A DNA stretch of 64,000 nt from Nocardia puris (GTDB taxonomy: Bacteria; Actinomycetota; Actinomycetes; Mycobacteriales; Mycobacteriaceae), in NCBI RefSeq assembly GCF_003315035.1, contig NZ_QNRE01000001.1, forward strand, positions 159,224 to 223,223, read 5' to 3'. The notes below the pieces were generated by a model. That model was not told where the DNA came from. It did no database searches and worked only from the letters and a program-made list of their open reading frames with translations. Both the position numbers and the translations under genes were made by a program. Below, one piece after another: positions 45,176-55,796 of this stretch (positions are counted from its first letter, which is position 1; every line of letters begins with the position of its first letter).

Positions 45176-45895
45176 GTGCCCGACTTCGCCGCCTACGACA
45201 CCCGCCACTACCGCACGGTCGACGTGGTCACCGGTTACGACAGCTGGTCGGACACCTACGAGGACTCGGTGCCGGACGCGATGGACCTCGCGGTGCTCGA
45301 CCGTCTCCTGCCGCCGGACCCGCTCGCACCACCCCACCCGGCCGCGGCCCGCCGCGTGGCCGACCTGGGCTGCGGAACCGGACGTACCGCCGCGTGGTTG
45401 CGCGCGCGGGGCGTGACCGGCGAGATCGACGGCGTCGACCTGAGCCCCGGCATGCTGGCGCGGGCGAGCGAACGGGGCGCGCACACCACGCTCACCGAAG
45501 GCGATGTGCGCGACACCGGCCTGCCCACCGGGGTCTACGACCTGGTGGTCTCCTCGCTCATCGACGAGCACCTGCCCGATCTGGGACCGTTCTACGCCGA
45601 GGCCCGCAGGCTGGTCCGGCCGGGCGGGACGTTCCTGCTGGCGTCCTATCACCCGCACTTCGCGATGGCCTCGGGCATGCCGACGCACTACACCGACGAC
45701 TCGGGCGAATCCGTCGCGATCACCACCCACGTGCATCCGGTCGGCGACCAGATCCGCGCGGGACTGGCCAACGGCTGGACCCTCACCGACATGGTCGAAA
45801 GCCTCGTCGACGACCACTGGATCACGGCCAAACCGAAGTGGGAACGCTTCCGCGGCCACCCCGTCTCCGCCGCTTACGTCTGGCGCGCAGCGTGA
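45176..45895 (+). CDS. class I SAM-dependent methyltransferase
   Basis: The 239-residue protein has the Rossmann methyltransferase core: VADLGCGTGRTAAWLRARG (motif I, about 61), the acidic GVDLSPGMLARA strand, GDVRDTGLP and LVVSSLIDEHLPDLGPFY, then RLVRPGGTFLLAS. It belongs to the Methyltransf_11/25-like group. The target is not predictable; these act on quinones, lipids or small molecules. GTG 45176 gives the natural VPDFAAYDTRHY start. It is convergent with whiA, with a hairpin between. Confidence 0.85.
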   Translation: MPDFAAYDTRHYRTVDVVTGYDSWSDTYEDSVPDAMDLAVLDRLLPPDPLAPPHPAAARRVADLGCGTGRTAAWLRARGVTGEIDGVDLSPGMLARASERGAHTTLTEGDVRDTGLPTGVYDLVVSSLIDEHLPDLGPFYAEARRLVRPGGTFLLASYHPHFAMASGMPTHYTDDSGESVAITTHVHPVGDQIRAGLANGWTLTDMVESLVDDHWITAKPKWERFRGHPVSAAYVWRAA

Positions 45896-45898
45896 TTC

Positions 45899-45926
45899 GG
45901 CCCCGCCGCGCGAGCGCGACGGGGCC
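45899..45926 (-). terminator. hairpin between convergent methyltransferase and whiA
   Basis: GGCCCCG (45899-45905) pairs with CGGGGCC (45920-45926), and the intervening CCGCGCGAGCGCGA can extend the structure. It lies between the stops of two convergent genes and is the likely end of the uvrC-rapZ-yvcK-whiA operon as well as of the methyltransferase gene. No T-tract is present. Confidence 0.55.
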
Positions 45927-45934
45927 GGGGACGC

Positions 45935-46918
45935 TCAGGCGTCGTCGAGGAGTTCGGCGGTGACGGCGGATTCGGTGTCGGGGACACCGAGTTCCTTGGC
46001 GCGCCGGTCGGCCATCGAGAGCAGGCGCCGGATGCGGCCCGCCACAGCGTCTTTCGTCATCGGCGGTTCGGCCAGCTGGCCGAGTTCCTCCAGAGAGGCC
46101 TGGCGGTGCTGCACGCGCAGCTTGCCCGCCGCGGCCAAATGATCGGGCACCTCGTCGGCCAGGATCTCGAGGGCGCGCTCCACACGGGCGGCCGCGGCCA
46201 CCGCGGCGCGCGCCGAACGGCGCAGGTTGGCGTCGTCGAAGTTGGCGAGCCGGTTGGCGGTGGCGCGCACCTCGCGCCGCATCCGGCGCTCCTCCCAGGT
46301 CAGGCGCGTGTCCTGCGCGCCCATCCGGGTGAGCAGCGCGCCGATGGCCTCGCCGTCGCGCACCACCACGCGGTCGGTGCCGCGCACCTCGCGCGCCTTG
46401 GCGGTGATGCCGAGCCGCCGCGCCGCGCCGACCAGCGCCAGCGCCGCCTCGGGGCCGGGGCAGCTCACTTCGAGCGCCGAGGACCGGCCCGGTTCGGTGA
46501 GCGAGCCGTGCGCGAGAAACGCTCCGCGCCAAGCGGCTTCGGCGTCGGCGATGCTGCCGCCGACCACCTGGGCCGGCAGTCCGCGCACCGGGCGGCCGCG
46601 CACGTCGAGCAGTCCGGTCTGGCGCGCCAGCGCCTCGCCCTCCTTCGACACCCGCACGACATACCGGGAGGTCTTGCGCAATCCGCCCGCGCCGAGCACG
46701 TGCACATCGGAGCCGTATCCGTAGAGCTCGAAGATCTCGCGGCGCAGCCTGCGGGCGATGGATCCCATGTCCACCTCGGCCTCGACGATCACCCGCCCCC
46801 CGACGATGTGCAGGCCGCCCGCGAAACGCAGCAGAGCCGACAGCTCCGCCTTGCGGGAACTCACCTGCGACACCGTGAGCCTGCTCAGCTCGTCCTTCAC
46901 TTCGGATGTCATCGCCAC
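45935..46918 (-). CDS. whiA: sporulation/cell-division regulator WhiA
   Basis: The 327-residue DNA-binding protein combines an N-terminal LAGLIDADG-homing-endonuclease-like fold ([30 protein letters not shown]) with a C-terminal helix-turn-helix ([19 protein letters not shown]). In Actinobacteria it controls division genes; in Streptomyces it acts with WhiB. The sequence is very close to the mycobacterial one. GTG 46918 is preferred because AAAGGAG lies eight bases before it; an ATG six bases on is the alternative. It overlaps the yvcK-type gene, forming rapZ-yvcK-whiA, a block conserved across Gram-positive bacteria. Confidence 0.96.
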   Translation of the reverse strand: MAMTSEVKDELSRLTVSQVSSRKAELSALLRFAGGLHIVGGRVIVEAEVDMGSIARRLRREIFELYGYGSDVHVLGAGGLRKTSRYVVRVSKEGEALARQTGLLDVRGRPVRGLPAQVVGGSIADAEAAWRGAFLAHGSLTEPGRSSALEVSCPGPEAALALVGAARRLGITAKAREVRGTDRVVVRDGEAIGALLTRMGAQDTRLTWEERRMRREVRATANRLANFDDANLRRSARAAVAAAARVERALEILADEVPDHLAAAGKLRVQHRQASLEELGQLAEPPMTKDAVAGRIRRLLSMADRRAKELGVPDTESAVTAELLDDA

Positions 46919-47955
46919 GAGACGCGCTCCTTTCCACCCAACCCGGACCGCACATCCGCGCCCATGTGCCGTCCCTCGACTCGAAGCCCTGCCATGTGCG
47001 CCCGAGGCTGCCGGATCAGCTGATCCAGTGCGGCGGCGAGCTTTCCGGGGTGATGCCGGTCCGTCCCCGCTTCGGCGACATCGGAGAAGGTTACCCGTGC
47101 CCGCAACTGTTCGGCAGCCCTGGCCACATGTTCGCGCTCCCGGCCTTCCGGCACCGACCCCGAATCGACGAGAACCTCGTCGACGACGAATTCCGGTGCG
47201 TGCTGGGACAATACATGCAGATGGCGTTCCGCGGAGAACCCGGCCGTCTCGCCGGGCTCGGCCGCGAGGTTGAGCACCAGGATCTTCCTGGCCCTGGTGT
47301 ACACCAGGGCGTCGCGCAGCTCGGGCACGAGGACGTGCGGAATCACGCTGGTGAACCACGATCCCGGACCGAGCACCACCACGTCGGCATGCTCGATGGC
47401 GGAGGTGGCCTCGGGGCTGGCGGGCGGATCGGAGGGGATCAGCCGCACCCGGCGCACCTTGCCCGGCGTGGTGGCCACCGCCACCTGCCCGCGGATGCAC
47501 CGGCTCACCCGGGGATCGGCCTCCAAGCCGGACACGTCGGCCTCGATATCGAGCGCGATGGGCGACATCGGCAACACCCGTCCGGTGGTCCGCAACATTC
47601 TGGCGACCTCGTCCAGCGCCGCGACCGGGTCGCCGAGGACCTCGGTCAGCCCGGCGAGGATCAGATTCCCGACCGAATGCCCCGCCAGCGCGCCGGTGCC
47701 GCCGAAGCGGTGCTGCACCGTGCGCGCCCACACGCCCTCGGGATCGGCCGAGAGCGCCGCCAGCGCCATGCGCAGATCGCCCGGCGGGGGCACCCCCAGT
47801 TCCGCGCGCAGCCTGCCCGAGGAGCCGCCGTCGTCGGCGACGGTCACCACCGCGCAGATCTTCCTGGTCAGCCGCCGCACCGCGGTCAGCGTCGCGTACA
47901 GGCCGTGCCCACCACCCAGAGCGACGATGGCGGGATTCGATTCCCACCCCGTCAT
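46909..47955 (-). CDS. YvcK/CofD-like gluconeogenesis factor
   Basis: The 348 residues show the CofD/YvcK fold with the glycine-rich [19 protein letters not shown] at the N-terminus, [13 protein letters not shown] (about 41), [12 protein letters not shown] and [17 protein letters not shown]. In other bacteria this protein is essential for growth on gluconeogenic carbon and affects cell shape. It binds UDP-GlcNAc in Bacillus, and in mycobacteria the orthologue (CuvA) is phosphorylated by PknB. Its ATG overlaps the rapZ stop, and its own stop overlaps the whiA start. Confidence 0.93.
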   Translation of the reverse strand: MTGWESNPAIVALGGGHGLYATLTAVRRLTRKICAVVTVADDGGSSGRLRAELGVPPPGDLRMALAALSADPEGVWARTVQHRFGGTGALAGHSVGNLILAGLTEVLGDPVAALDEVARMLRTTGRVLPMSPIALDIEADVSGLEADPRVSRCIRGQVAVATTPGKVRRVRLIPSDPPASPEATSAIEHADVVVLGPGSWFTSVIPHVLVPELRDALVYTRARKILVLNLAAEPGETAGFSAERHLHVLSQHAPEFVVDEVLVDSGSVPEGREREHVARAAEQLRARVTFSDVAEAGTDRHHPGKLAAALDQLIRQPRAHMAGLRVEGRHMGADVRSGLGGKERVSWR

Positions 47956-48878
47956 TCGCGCCCCAGGTCCCGGTGGACGACGCGCACGACGTCGGCGGAG
48001 CCGTCGGACTCCGCCCCGATGAGTTCGCCGATCGCCTCGGCGATCGCCACGCTGCGGTGCTTGCCCCCCGTGCAGCCCACTGCCACCGTCATGTATCGCT
48101 TCCCCTCTTGGCGGTAACCGTTCGTCGTCAGATCGACCAGGTGGCGGCACGTGTGCAGGTAGTCGTCGGCGCCGGGGCGCGACAGCACGTACTCGCTGAC
48201 CACGGCCTCCTGCCCCGTGTGTTCCCGCAATTCCGGTATCCAATGTGGATTGGGTAGAAAACGCACATCCAACACCATGTCGGCGTCCAGTGGAACCCCG
48301 TACTTGAAGCCGAACGACTGCACGGTCAGTTGCAGGGCGGCCGGCGCGCCCACACCGTAGGCCTCCTCCAGCTTGCGGTGCAGCTGGTGGATGGACAGTT
48401 CGGTCGTGTCGATCACCAGGTCGGCGGCCGCCTTCACCGCGCCCAGCGCCACCCGTTCGGCGGCGATGCCCGCCGACAGCGTGCCGTCGGCGCTCTCGCT
48501 CTGCAAGGGGTGGCGGCGGCGCGCGAAGCCGAACCGGCGGATCAGCACGTCGTCGGACGCCTCGAGGAACAACACGCGGGTGCGCACGCCGAGGTCGCGC
48601 AGTTGCTCGGTGACCACCGACAGGTCACCGGTGAAGAACCGGCTGCGCACGTCCATCACCAGAGCGAGCCTGCGGATCGGCGGCTGCGCCGAGGCGCCCA
48701 GCTCCACCAGCCGCCCGATCAGCTCGGGCGGCAAATTGTCGGCGACATACCAGCCGAGGTCCTCCAGCACGCGCGCGGCGGTGCCGCGGCCCGCCCCGGA
48801 GAGCCCGGTCACGATGACGACCTCGACCTGCTGCCGCAGCAGGCCGCCCGCATTGTTGTTCGTATCGACGCGTGTCAT
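47952..48878 (-). CDS. rapZ: RapZ/YvcJ-type nucleotide-binding protein
   Basis: The 308-residue P-loop protein has a Walker A variant [10 protein letters not shown] (about 25-34), DNLPPELI, and the C-terminal domain [14 protein letters not shown] with [15 protein letters not shown]. In E. coli RapZ steers decay of a small RNA controlling GlmS; in Gram-positives its role is less clear. The Thr in the loop replaces the more common Ser, which keeps function. A GGTAGGA lies just upstream of the ATG. It is followed by the yvcK-type gene with a four-base overlap. Confidence 0.95.
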   Translation of the reverse strand: MTRVDTNNNAGGLLRQQVEVVIVTGLSGAGRGTAARVLEDLGWYVADNLPPELIGRLVELGASAQPPIRRLALVMDVRSRFFTGDLSVVTEQLRDLGVRTRVLFLEASDDVLIRRFGFARRRHPLQSESADGTLSAGIAAERVALGAVKAAADLVIDTTELSIHQLHRKLEEAYGVGAPAALQLTVQSFGFKYGVPLDADMVLDVRFLPNPHWIPELREHTGQEAVVSEYVLSRPGADDYLHTCRHLVDLTTNGYRQEGKRYMTVAVGCTGGKHRSVAIAEAIGELIGAESDGSADVVRVVHRDLGRE

Positions 48879-48994
48879 GTCCTACCGGAGTCCGTGTCCA
48901 GTTACCTCTCGATCATCCCGCACCGGCCTCGGTGCCGGGCGCAGACACTCAACGTACGCGAATCCGGCGCGCCGGGTGCGCGCCCGCGCGGGCG

Positions 48995-51022
48995 CTACTC
49001 CTCCCGCAGGGCCGCGAGCACCGCTTTCGCGGTGGCCACGCCGATGCCGGGGACCTCGGTGATCTCCTCCACGGTGGCCTGTTTGAGTTTGGCGACCGAC
49101 CCGAAATGAGTGACCAGCGCCGTCCGGCGCGCCGCGCCCAGCCCGCGCACCGAATCCAGCGCCGAGGCCGTCATCCGGCGCGACCGCTTGCTGCGGTGGA
49201 AGGTGATGGCGAAGCGGTGCGCCTCGTCGCGCACCCGTTGCAGCAGGAACAGGGCCTCGCTGTTGCGGGGCATGATCACCGGATCGGATTCGCCCGGCAC
49301 CCACACCTCCTCGAGGCGTTTGGCCAGGCCGATCACCGCCACGTCGGTGATGCCGAGTTCGTCCAGCACCTCCGCGGCGGCCGCGACCTGCGGCGCGCCG
49401 CCGTCCACCACGTACAGGTTCGGCGGGTAGGCGAACTTGCGCGGACGGCCGGTGCGCGGATCGATCCCGGGACGCGAACCCAGGTCCTCGTCCTCCGCGT
49501 CGACCAGCGGCTCCCCCGCGGGCACCGGGCCGCCGAGTTCGGCCGACTCCACCTCGTCGCGTTCGCGCCGCAGCCGGGCGAACCGGCGCCGGGTGACCTC
49601 GGCAATGCTGCCCACGTCGTCGGAGCGGCCCTCCCCCGCGGCCTCCTTGATGGCGTAGTGCCGGTACTCGGACTTGCGCGGCAGTCCGTCTTCGAACACC
49701 ACCAGCGAGGCCACCACGTCGGTGCCCTGCACGTGGCTGATGTCGACGCATTCGATGCGCAGCGGCGCCGAATCCAGATCGAGCGCGTCCTGGATGTCCT
49801 GCAGCGCCGCCGAGCGCGAGGTGAGATCGCCCGCGCGCTTGAGCTTGTGCTGGGCCAGCGCCTCGAGCGCGTTGCGCTGCACGGTCTCTGCGAGGGCCTT
49901 CTTGTCCCCGCGCTGGGGCACCCGCAGCCGCACCGCCGAGCCGCGCAGCGTGCTCAGCCACTCCTGGATCTGCTCGTGGTCGGCGGGCAGTTCGGGGACG
50001 AGCACTTCGCGCGGCACCACCCCGGCGGGCTGCTCCTCGGGACTCTGATCGGCGTAGGCGGCCTGTTCGCCGTAGAACTGAGTGAGGAACTGCTCCACCA
50101 GCGCGCGCATCTCGCCGCCGGATTCGACGGTGTCGATCGCGTCGCCGGATTTGTCGACCACCCAGCCGCGCTGGCCGCGCACCCGTCCGTCGCGGACGTG
50201 GAAGATCTGCACGGCCACCTCCAACGGGTCGGTGGCGAAGGCGATCACGTCGGCGTCGGTGCCGGTGCCCAGCACCACGGCCTGCTTCTCCAGCGCGCGG
50301 CGCAACGCCTGCACGTCGTCGCGCAGGCGGGCGGCGGTCTCGAAGTCGAGGTCCTCGGCGGCCGCGTGCATGCGGCGTTCCAGTTCGCGGACCATGCGGT
50401 CGGTGCGGCCCGCGAGAAAATCGCAGAAGTCCTCGACGATGCGGCGGTGTTCGTCGGCGCTGACCCGCCCGACGCAGGGCGCGGAGCACTTGTCGATGTA
50501 GCCGAGCAGGCAGGGGCGCCCGATCTGGTTGTGCCGCTTGAAGACTCCCGCCGAACAGGTGCGGGCGGGGAACACGCGCAGCAGCAGGTCCAGGGTCTCG
50601 CGGATGGCCCAGGCGTGCGCGTACGGGCCGAAGTAGCGCACCCCCTTGCGCCGTGCGCCCCGGTACACGAACAGGCGCGGATACTCCTCGTTCAGCGTGA
50701 CCGCGAGCACCGGGTAGGACTTGTCGTCCCGGTAGCGGACGTTGAAGCGCGGATCGAACTCCTTGATCCAGTTGTATTCCAGTTGCAGCGCCTCCACCTC
50801 GGTGGAGACGACGGTCCACTCGACGCTCGCCGCCGTGGTGACCATCTGCTTGGTGCGCGGATGCAGCGACGCCACATCGGCGAAGTACGAATTGAGGCGG
50901 CTGCGCAGGCTCTTGGCCTTGCCGACGTAGATGACCCGGCCGTGTGCGTCCCGGAACTTGTAGACCCCTGGTTCGACGGGGATCGTGCCCGGCGCGGGCC
51001 GGTACGTCGCTGGATCTGCCAC
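48995..51022 (-). CDS. uvrC: excinuclease ABC subunit C
   Basis: Makes both incisions in nucleotide excision repair with UvrA and UvrB. The 675 residues contain the GIY-YIG nuclease ([20 protein letters not shown], about 19-38), the cysteine-rich segment, a UVR motif, the RNase H-like endonuclease with [13 protein letters not shown], and two C-terminal helix-hairpin-helix units ([25 protein letters not shown]). GTG 51022 lies six bases after TAGGCT, the leaderless pattern. It heads uvrC-rapZ-yvcK-whiA, with a 116-base gap to rapZ. Confidence 0.96.
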   Translation of the reverse strand: MADPATYRPAPGTIPVEPGVYKFRDAHGRVIYVGKAKSLRSRLNSYFADVASLHPRTKQMVTTAASVEWTVVSTEVEALQLEYNWIKEFDPRFNVRYRDDKSYPVLAVTLNEEYPRLFVYRGARRKGVRYFGPYAHAWAIRETLDLLLRVFPARTCSAGVFKRHNQIGRPCLLGYIDKCSAPCVGRVSADEHRRIVEDFCDFLAGRTDRMVRELERRMHAAAEDLDFETAARLRDDVQALRRALEKQAVVLGTGTDADVIAFATDPLEVAVQIFHVRDGRVRGQRGWVVDKSGDAIDTVESGGEMRALVEQFLTQFYGEQAAYADQSPEEQPAGVVPREVLVPELPADHEQIQEWLSTLRGSAVRLRVPQRGDKKALAETVQRNALEALAQHKLKRAGDLTSRSAALQDIQDALDLDSAPLRIECVDISHVQGTDVVASLVVFEDGLPRKSEYRHYAIKEAAGEGRSDDVGSIAEVTRRRFARLRRERDEVESAELGGPVPAGEPLVDAEDEDLGSRPGIDPRTGRPRKFAYPPNLYVVDGGAPQVAAAAEVLDELGITDVAVIGLAKRLEEVWVPGESDPVIMPRNSEALFLLQRVRDEAHRFAITFHRSKRSRRMTASALDSVRGLGAARRTALVTHFGSVAKLKQATVEEITEVPGIGVATAKAVLAALREE

Positions 51023-51071
51023 CCGATCAGCCTAACGACGGCGTCCGACAAGCTCGCCGGTCAGGCGGGGT

Positions 51072-51767
51072 TCACCTGGGCACGGCCAGCCCGTGCGCGC
51101 GCAGGGCGTCGATCAGGGCGTCCGGGCGTTCCTCGGTGGGCAGCGGCGCGACCTGCGCGAACCGCGCGCCGATGGTCAGCGCGCCGCCGTCGGCCTCGGC
51201 GCTGTCGCCGATCATCAGGGCCGCGCCGGGCGCGACGCCCAGCTTGTCGAGGGCGGCGTGGAAGATCTTCGCGTCGGGTTTGATGGCGCCCACCTCGTAG
51301 GAGAGGGCGACCGCGTCGATCAGCCGGTCCCAGCCGCGCGCGGCGAGGGCGGGCCGCAGGTCGAACGCGATATTGCTCACGATGCCGACCGGAATGCCCT
51401 GCGCGGCAAGGAACTCCAGCACGGCGCCGGTGTCGGGGTAGGGCGTCCAGGCGAGCGGGTCGATGAGCCTGCCGTAGAGTCGCACGGCCTGTTCCTCGCT
51501 GGGCACACCCGAGTGCCGCAGCACCTCGAGGTAGGCGTGGCGGTGCAGCGCCGGGTCGAGATCCCGGTTGTCCCAGGCGTGCTGGCCCTGCGCGTCGAAG
51601 GTCATGAACTGCTCGACGGGCGCCGTCATGCGGCGCAGGATCTCCGCCTTGGCCTCCACGCCGAACGCCGCGCCGTCGGCGCCGACCAGCTCGTCACCCC
51701 AGGACTCGTCCTCCTCCAGCCGGAATATCGTGCCGGAGAAGTCGAACAACACCGCTTCGATCTGCAC
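51072..51767 (-). CDS. HAD-superfamily hydrolase
   Basis: The 231-residue phosphatase-like protein has HAD motif I as LFDFSGTI (about residues 7-14), where the second aspartate of the usual DxD is Ser. Motif II is VGIVSNI, the motif III lysine lies in GAIKPDAKIFH, and motif IV is MIGDSAEAD. The Ser replacing the second Asp in motif I suggests a changed catalytic mode, as in phosphonatase- or dehalogenase-type members. GTG 51767 follows TAGGCT by seven bases, so it is likely leaderless. The gene lies 49 bases from uvrC on the same strand. Substrate unknown. Confidence 0.85.
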   Translation of the reverse strand: MQIEAVLFDFSGTIFRLEEDESWGDELVGADGAAFGVEAKAEILRRMTAPVEQFMTFDAQGQHAWDNRDLDPALHRHAYLEVLRHSGVPSEEQAVRLYGRLIDPLAWTPYPDTGAVLEFLAAQGIPVGIVSNIAFDLRPALAARGWDRLIDAVALSYEVGAIKPDAKIFHAALDKLGVAPGAALMIGDSAEADGGALTIGARFAQVAPLPTEERPDALIDALRAHGLAVPR

Positions 51768-51777
51768 GCGGCCCAGC

Positions 51778-52998
51778 CTACCGATCCCCGCCACCGGGTT
51801 CGCCGACAGCGAACACGACCTCGCTCCACGTGCGCCCGGCATCGTGCGTGGCGAGCAGGGCGCGATGCCGCCGGCCCGACCGGTCGTACCCGTTCGACAG
51901 GGAGACGGTCGTGCGGAGCACGAATCCGTCGATCGGCGTGAGGAATCCGGGCTCCGCGGTGTAGGACAGGACCGACTGTCCCTCGGGCCGGCGCACACTC
52001 GAGTCCGTCCAGGTCCACGCACCGTCGCCGGAGTGGACCAGCTGCCCATCCAGATCACCGACGGTCTCAGACGGCGTCGTCGCGACGATGTGGGGCGGAC
52101 GAGCCCGCGCCGCGTCGTGCACGGCGGTGAACCCGGTGCCGCCGTCGTCGGAGACGAACTGCCGGTGCCGGGTGACCACCGTCTCGCCGGGTGCGCGTCC
52201 GGGCGCCTCCGTCACGCAGGCCACGAAGACGCGAGTGTCCGACGCCGCCGCGATCGCCGACGGGTACTCCCCGGGGCCCGTGCACGGCGTTCGCCACGGG
52301 ACCAGCCGATCGCCGACGAGCATCGCGCCGGTGGCTGTCGCGGTGGTGTCGGCGTCCTCGCGCGACGGCGTTCCCGGGGCGCGCCGGCGATCCACGACCG
52401 CGATCCACGCCGTATCACCGTGCGAGTCCATCACGATCCGGCGCCGCGATTCGACGATGTTCTCGCTGTCCACGGCGAAGGTCGCCCGGACGGGCCAGGC
52501 TCCCGCCGAATCGGGCTCGTCGTAGACGGCGAGATCGCCCTCGGGACCGGTCGCGACCAGACGGACGGCATCCCCGCCGATGATCAGGCGCTCGCAAGGA
52601 CGCTCCCCTCCCGGCGCGGCACGCTCCGTCCACGTCACCCCGCCGTCCCGCGTCGTCCAGAGTTCCCGGCCGTCGGAACACATCCACCCGACCGCGGGGC
52701 TCACGTAGCGCAGTGCCGAGGCGTTCTCCGGCACCGTGACAGACTGCGCGACCACCCACGTCCGCCCACCGTCCTCGGTCTGCAGGACCCGCGCACACGC
52801 ACCCTCCGCGGGGCACGGGTCGAGCAGGCCCAGTGCCCACCCCCGCTCGGGTGCCACGAAAGTGACCGAGAGCGGAGCGAATTCGACCGGGTCAGAGGGG
52901 CGCGGCTCGTCGACCACGATGACGATCATCCAGAACAGCGCGCCCACCGCGACAACCACGGCGGGCAGTTGCCACGTCGTATCCCTCAACCAGCCCAC
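51778..52998 (-). CDS. membrane-anchored BNR/beta-propeller protein
   Basis: The 406-residue protein has one N-terminal membrane helix (AVVVAVGALFWMIVIVV, about 13-30) and a large extracytoplasmic domain. The domain contains repeated Asp-box motifs of the S-x-D-x-G-x-T-W type: QTEDGGRTWVV, TTRDGGVTWTE, VSDDGGTGFTA and ATHDAGRTWSE. Such repeats build sialidase/Ycf48-like propellers that bind ligands or assist assembly. No sialidase catalytic residues are recognisable. The GTG at 52998 has a weak GGGGGG upstream. Function unknown. Confidence 0.8.
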   Translation of the reverse strand: MGWLRDTTWQLPAVVVAVGALFWMIVIVVDEPRPSDPVEFAPLSVTFVAPERGWALGLLDPCPAEGACARVLQTEDGGRTWVVAQSVTVPENASALRYVSPAVGWMCSDGRELWTTRDGGVTWTERAAPGGERPCERLIIGGDAVRLVATGPEGDLAVYDEPDSAGAWPVRATFAVDSENIVESRRRIVMDSHGDTAWIAVVDRRRAPGTPSREDADTTATATGAMLVGDRLVPWRTPCTGPGEYPSAIAAASDTRVFVACVTEAPGRAPGETVVTRHRQFVSDDGGTGFTAVHDAARARPPHIVATTPSETVGDLDGQLVHSGDGAWTWTDSSVRRPEGQSVLSYTAEPGFLTPIDGFVLRTTVSLSNGYDRSGRRHRALLATHDAGRTWSEVVFAVGEPGGGDR

Positions 52999-53204
52999 GT
53001 GCCCCCCGATCGATCCAGCGCGAACCGTACCGCTCAGGGTAGCGGAGGCCGGAATCCGCGTGCCAGGTGCGAACGGCTGGACAATCAGCAGAAGCCGTTG
53101 CGCGCCCGACGATTTCCACCGGGGTGCCGTGCCGGCTCGACCCGGGGTCCCGGCGACAGCGGGGCAGGTGACGAGAAAGCCCGGTGGGTGTCGTCCGTGC
53201 GGGT

Positions 53205-53210
53205 TACAGT
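53205..53210 (+). promoter_or_regulatory. -10 element of the gamma-glutamyltransferase gene
   Basis: TACAGT is followed by exactly six bases and then the ATG at 53217, so the transcript should be leaderless. The geometry is identical to ctaA. Confidence 0.5.
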
Positions 53211-53216
53211 CCTGGG

Positions 53217-55169
53217 ATGACGCGCGCGCGACACTTCTGGAGCGGAGCCGCGGCCACGCTGCTCACGGTCGGCTTGCTGACCGGCTGCTCCGGCACCGAC
53301 GACGACACCGCTTCCGCCGACTGTGCGAGCCCGCCCAACGGGACACCGATCACGGCCGCGCCCACCACCGAACCCGGTGCGGCCACCACCCAGAACCTGT
53401 CCACCAACCCGGAGATCGCCTCCGGCTACCGCGACGGCATGACCGCGGTGCGCACCGAGACCTACGCCGTCTCCACCGCGAACCCGATCGCCACCGAAGC
53501 GGCCTGCGAGGTGCTGCGCGACGGCGGCACGGCCGCGGACGCGTTGATCACCGCGCAGGCGGTGCTCGGCCTGGTGGAGCCGCAGGCCTCGGGCATCGGC
53601 GGCGGCGCGTTCCTGCTCTACTACGACGCGACCGCCAAGACCATCGAGGCCTACGACGGCCGCGAGACCGCGCCGGCCGCCGCCACCGAGAACTACCTGC
53701 GCTGGATCAGCGACACCGACCGCGCCGAACCGCAACCCGACGCGCGGGCCAGCGGCCGCTCCATCGGCGTGCCCGGCGTGGTGCGCATGCTGGAACTCGC
53801 GCATCAGGAGCACGGCAAGACCGGGTGGCGGGAACTGTTCGATCCCGCCGTCGCGCTGGCCGACGAAGGCTTCGCCATCAGCCCGCGCCTGGCGGGCCAG
53901 ATCGCCGACTCCGCCGCCCAGCTCGCGGGCGACGAGGCCGCCAAGGCGTACTTCCTGGAGCCCGACGGGTCCCCGAAGCGCGAAGGCACGGTGCTGACCA
54001 ACCCCGCCATGGCCAAGACGCTCGGCGCGATCGCGTCCGACGGCGCCGACGCCTTCTACACCGGCGCGATCGCGGAGAACATCGTCGCGGCCGCCACCGC
54101 CGGGACCGGCGGGCGCACCCCGAGCCTGATCACCGCCGACGATCTGGCCGGCTACCAGCCGAAGAAGCGCACCGCACTGTGCACGGTGTACCGCGAGAAC
54201 GAGATCTGCGGGATGCCGGGCCCGTCGTCGGGCGGCAGCACCGTCGCGGCCACGCTGGGCATCCTCGCCAACTTCGACCTCGCCGCGCTGGCCCCCACCG
54301 ACGTGGACCGCAACGGCGGTAAGCCGCGCCCGGAGGCGGTGCACCTGATCTCCGAGGCGCAGCGCCTCGCCTACGCCGACCGCGACAAGTACATGGCGGA
54401 CCCGGATTTCGTGCCGCCGCCGGGTGATTCGCCGCAGACGCTGGTGAATCCTGAGTACCTGGCGATGCGCTCGGCGCTGATCGACCCGGCCCGCAGCATG
54501 GGCACCGCGCAGCCCGGCGAGTTCGGTCCCGCGCCGGTCGGCGTCGGCCCGCAGCCGCCCGAGCACGGCACCAGCCACATCTCGGTGGTCGACAGCTACG
54601 GCAACGCCGCGGCGATGACCACCACGGTGGAGTCGGCATTCGGGTCGTTCCACATGGTCGACGGCTTCCTGCTGAACAACCAGCTCACCGATTTCGCCGC
54701 CGACCCGCTCGGCACCGACGGCGCGCCCGTCGCGAACCGGCTGGAACCGGGCAAGCGGCCCCGCAGCTCGATGGCGCCGACCCTGGTGTTCGACCGCACC
54801 CCCGACGGCGCGCGCGGCGACCTCACGCTGGTCACCGGATCGCCCGGCGGGTCGGTGATCATCCAGTTCGTCGTGAAAACCCTGATCGGCGTGCTGGATT
54901 GGGGCCTGGACCCGCAGCAGGCGGTGTCGGCGGTCTCGTTCGGCGCGGCCAATACGCCGACCACGGGCGTGGGCGGTGAGCATCCGGCGATCGACGCCGC
55001 GAACAGCGGCGACAACGACCCGCTGGTCCAGCGGTTGCGCGAACTCGGCCACCAGGTTTCGGTCGCGCCGCAGTCCAGCGGGTTGAGCGCGCTGGAACGC
55101 GACGGCACCGGCTGGATCGGCGGCGCGGACCCCCGCCGTGAAGGGGCGGTACTCGGCGATACGAAGTAG
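53217..55169 (+). CDS. ggt: gamma-glutamyltransferase (lipoprotein)
   Basis: Cleaves gamma-glutamyl bonds of glutathione and related thiols, or transfers the group. The 650-residue protein has a lipoprotein signal ending in LLTGC (cysteine 24), so it is anchored outside the membrane. It follows the NTN-hydrolase GGT order: VEPQASGIGGGAFLLYYD, then the self-cleavage site with nucleophile threonine 452 in HGTSHISVVD, GNAAAMTTTVESAFGS, and RPRSSMAPTLVF. The autocleavage would give chains of about 450 and 200 residues. It stands alone, next to the divergent propeller gene. Confidence 0.93.
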   Translation: MTRARHFWSGAAATLLTVGLLTGCSGTDDDTASADCASPPNGTPITAAPTTEPGAATTQNLSTNPEIASGYRDGMTAVRTETYAVSTANPIATEAACEVLRDGGTAADALITAQAVLGLVEPQASGIGGGAFLLYYDATAKTIEAYDGRETAPAAATENYLRWISDTDRAEPQPDARASGRSIGVPGVVRMLELAHQEHGKTGWRELFDPAVALADEGFAISPRLAGQIADSAAQLAGDEAAKAYFLEPDGSPKREGTVLTNPAMAKTLGAIASDGADAFYTGAIAENIVAAATAGTGGRTPSLITADDLAGYQPKKRTALCTVYRENEICGMPGPSSGGSTVAATLGILANFDLAALAPTDVDRNGGKPRPEAVHLISEAQRLAYADRDKYMADPDFVPPPGDSPQTLVNPEYLAMRSALIDPARSMGTAQPGEFGPAPVGVGPQPPEHGTSHISVVDSYGNAAAMTTTVESAFGSFHMVDGFLLNNQLTDFAADPLGTDGAPVANRLEPGKRPRSSMAPTLVFDRTPDGARGDLTLVTGSPGGSVIIQFVVKTLIGVLDWGLDPQQAVSAVSFGAANTPTTGVGGEHPAIDAANSGDNDPLVQRLRELGHQVSVAPQSSGLSALERDGTGWIGGADPRREGAVLGDTK

Positions 55170-55219
55170 GTCCTCGGCGTCGCCGCCGATGTTCGGCGCG
55201 AGTGGGTCGAGGATGTCCC

Positions 55220-55759
55220 TCAGGCGGTCCGGCGCATCGGATACAGCACCGGACCGCCGGGGATCGCCAGGTCCGCGTCACGCCGGAAGCCGAGGCGTTC
55301 GTAGAACGGCACGTTGGCGAAGTCGGTGGCGACCAGGAACGCGAGATCGGCCTCGGCGAGCCGGGGTTCGAGCAGCTGTCGCGCGTAGCCCTGGCCGCGC
55401 ACGTCGGGCCGAGTGCCGATCACCGCGAGATACAGGTGATCCGCCGACGGCCGGGTCGCGTCCACCCGATGCGAGGCCGACAGTGCGCGGGGCAGCGCCG
55501 TGCCGAGGGCGCGGATCAACGAGTAGGGCCGCGCGATCGGTGCGGAAGTCACCCCTTCGGGTTCCCACAGGGCCACGGCCGCGATGTCGCCCGACGGATC
55601 GCGCGCCACATCCACCAGCCCGTGCCGCTCGCGCGACGCTATGCGCGAGGCCCAGAACCCGGGTAGGGCCTTGCGCCGCCGCGCCGGATCGGGCCAGAAA
55701 TAACTGATGAACGGGTCGTCGGCGAAGGCGGCGGCGAGGACGTGCGAGGCCTGGGTCAC
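55220..55759 (-). CDS. GNAT-family acetyltransferase
   Basis: The 179 residues show the GNAT fold. The acetyl-CoA loop is RPDVRGQGYARQLLEPRLAE (about 111-130), preceded by a LYLAVIGT strand and followed by FLVATDFANVPFYERLGFR. The N-terminus (AFADDPFISYFWPDPARR) is like that of small-molecule N-acetyltransferases with broad amine substrates. GTG 55759 lies six bases after TAGCGT, the leaderless pattern. Substrate unknown. Confidence 0.88.
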   Translation of the reverse strand: MTQASHVLAAAFADDPFISYFWPDPARRRKALPGFWASRIASRERHGLVDVARDPSGDIAAVALWEPEGVTSAPIARPYSLIRALGTALPRALSASHRVDATRPSADHLYLAVIGTRPDVRGQGYARQLLEPRLAEADLAFLVATDFANVPFYERLGFRRDADLAIPGGPVLYPMRRTA

Positions 55760-55796
55760 ACGGCGACGCTAGCGGCCGCGAGTCGCGCCGGGAAGC

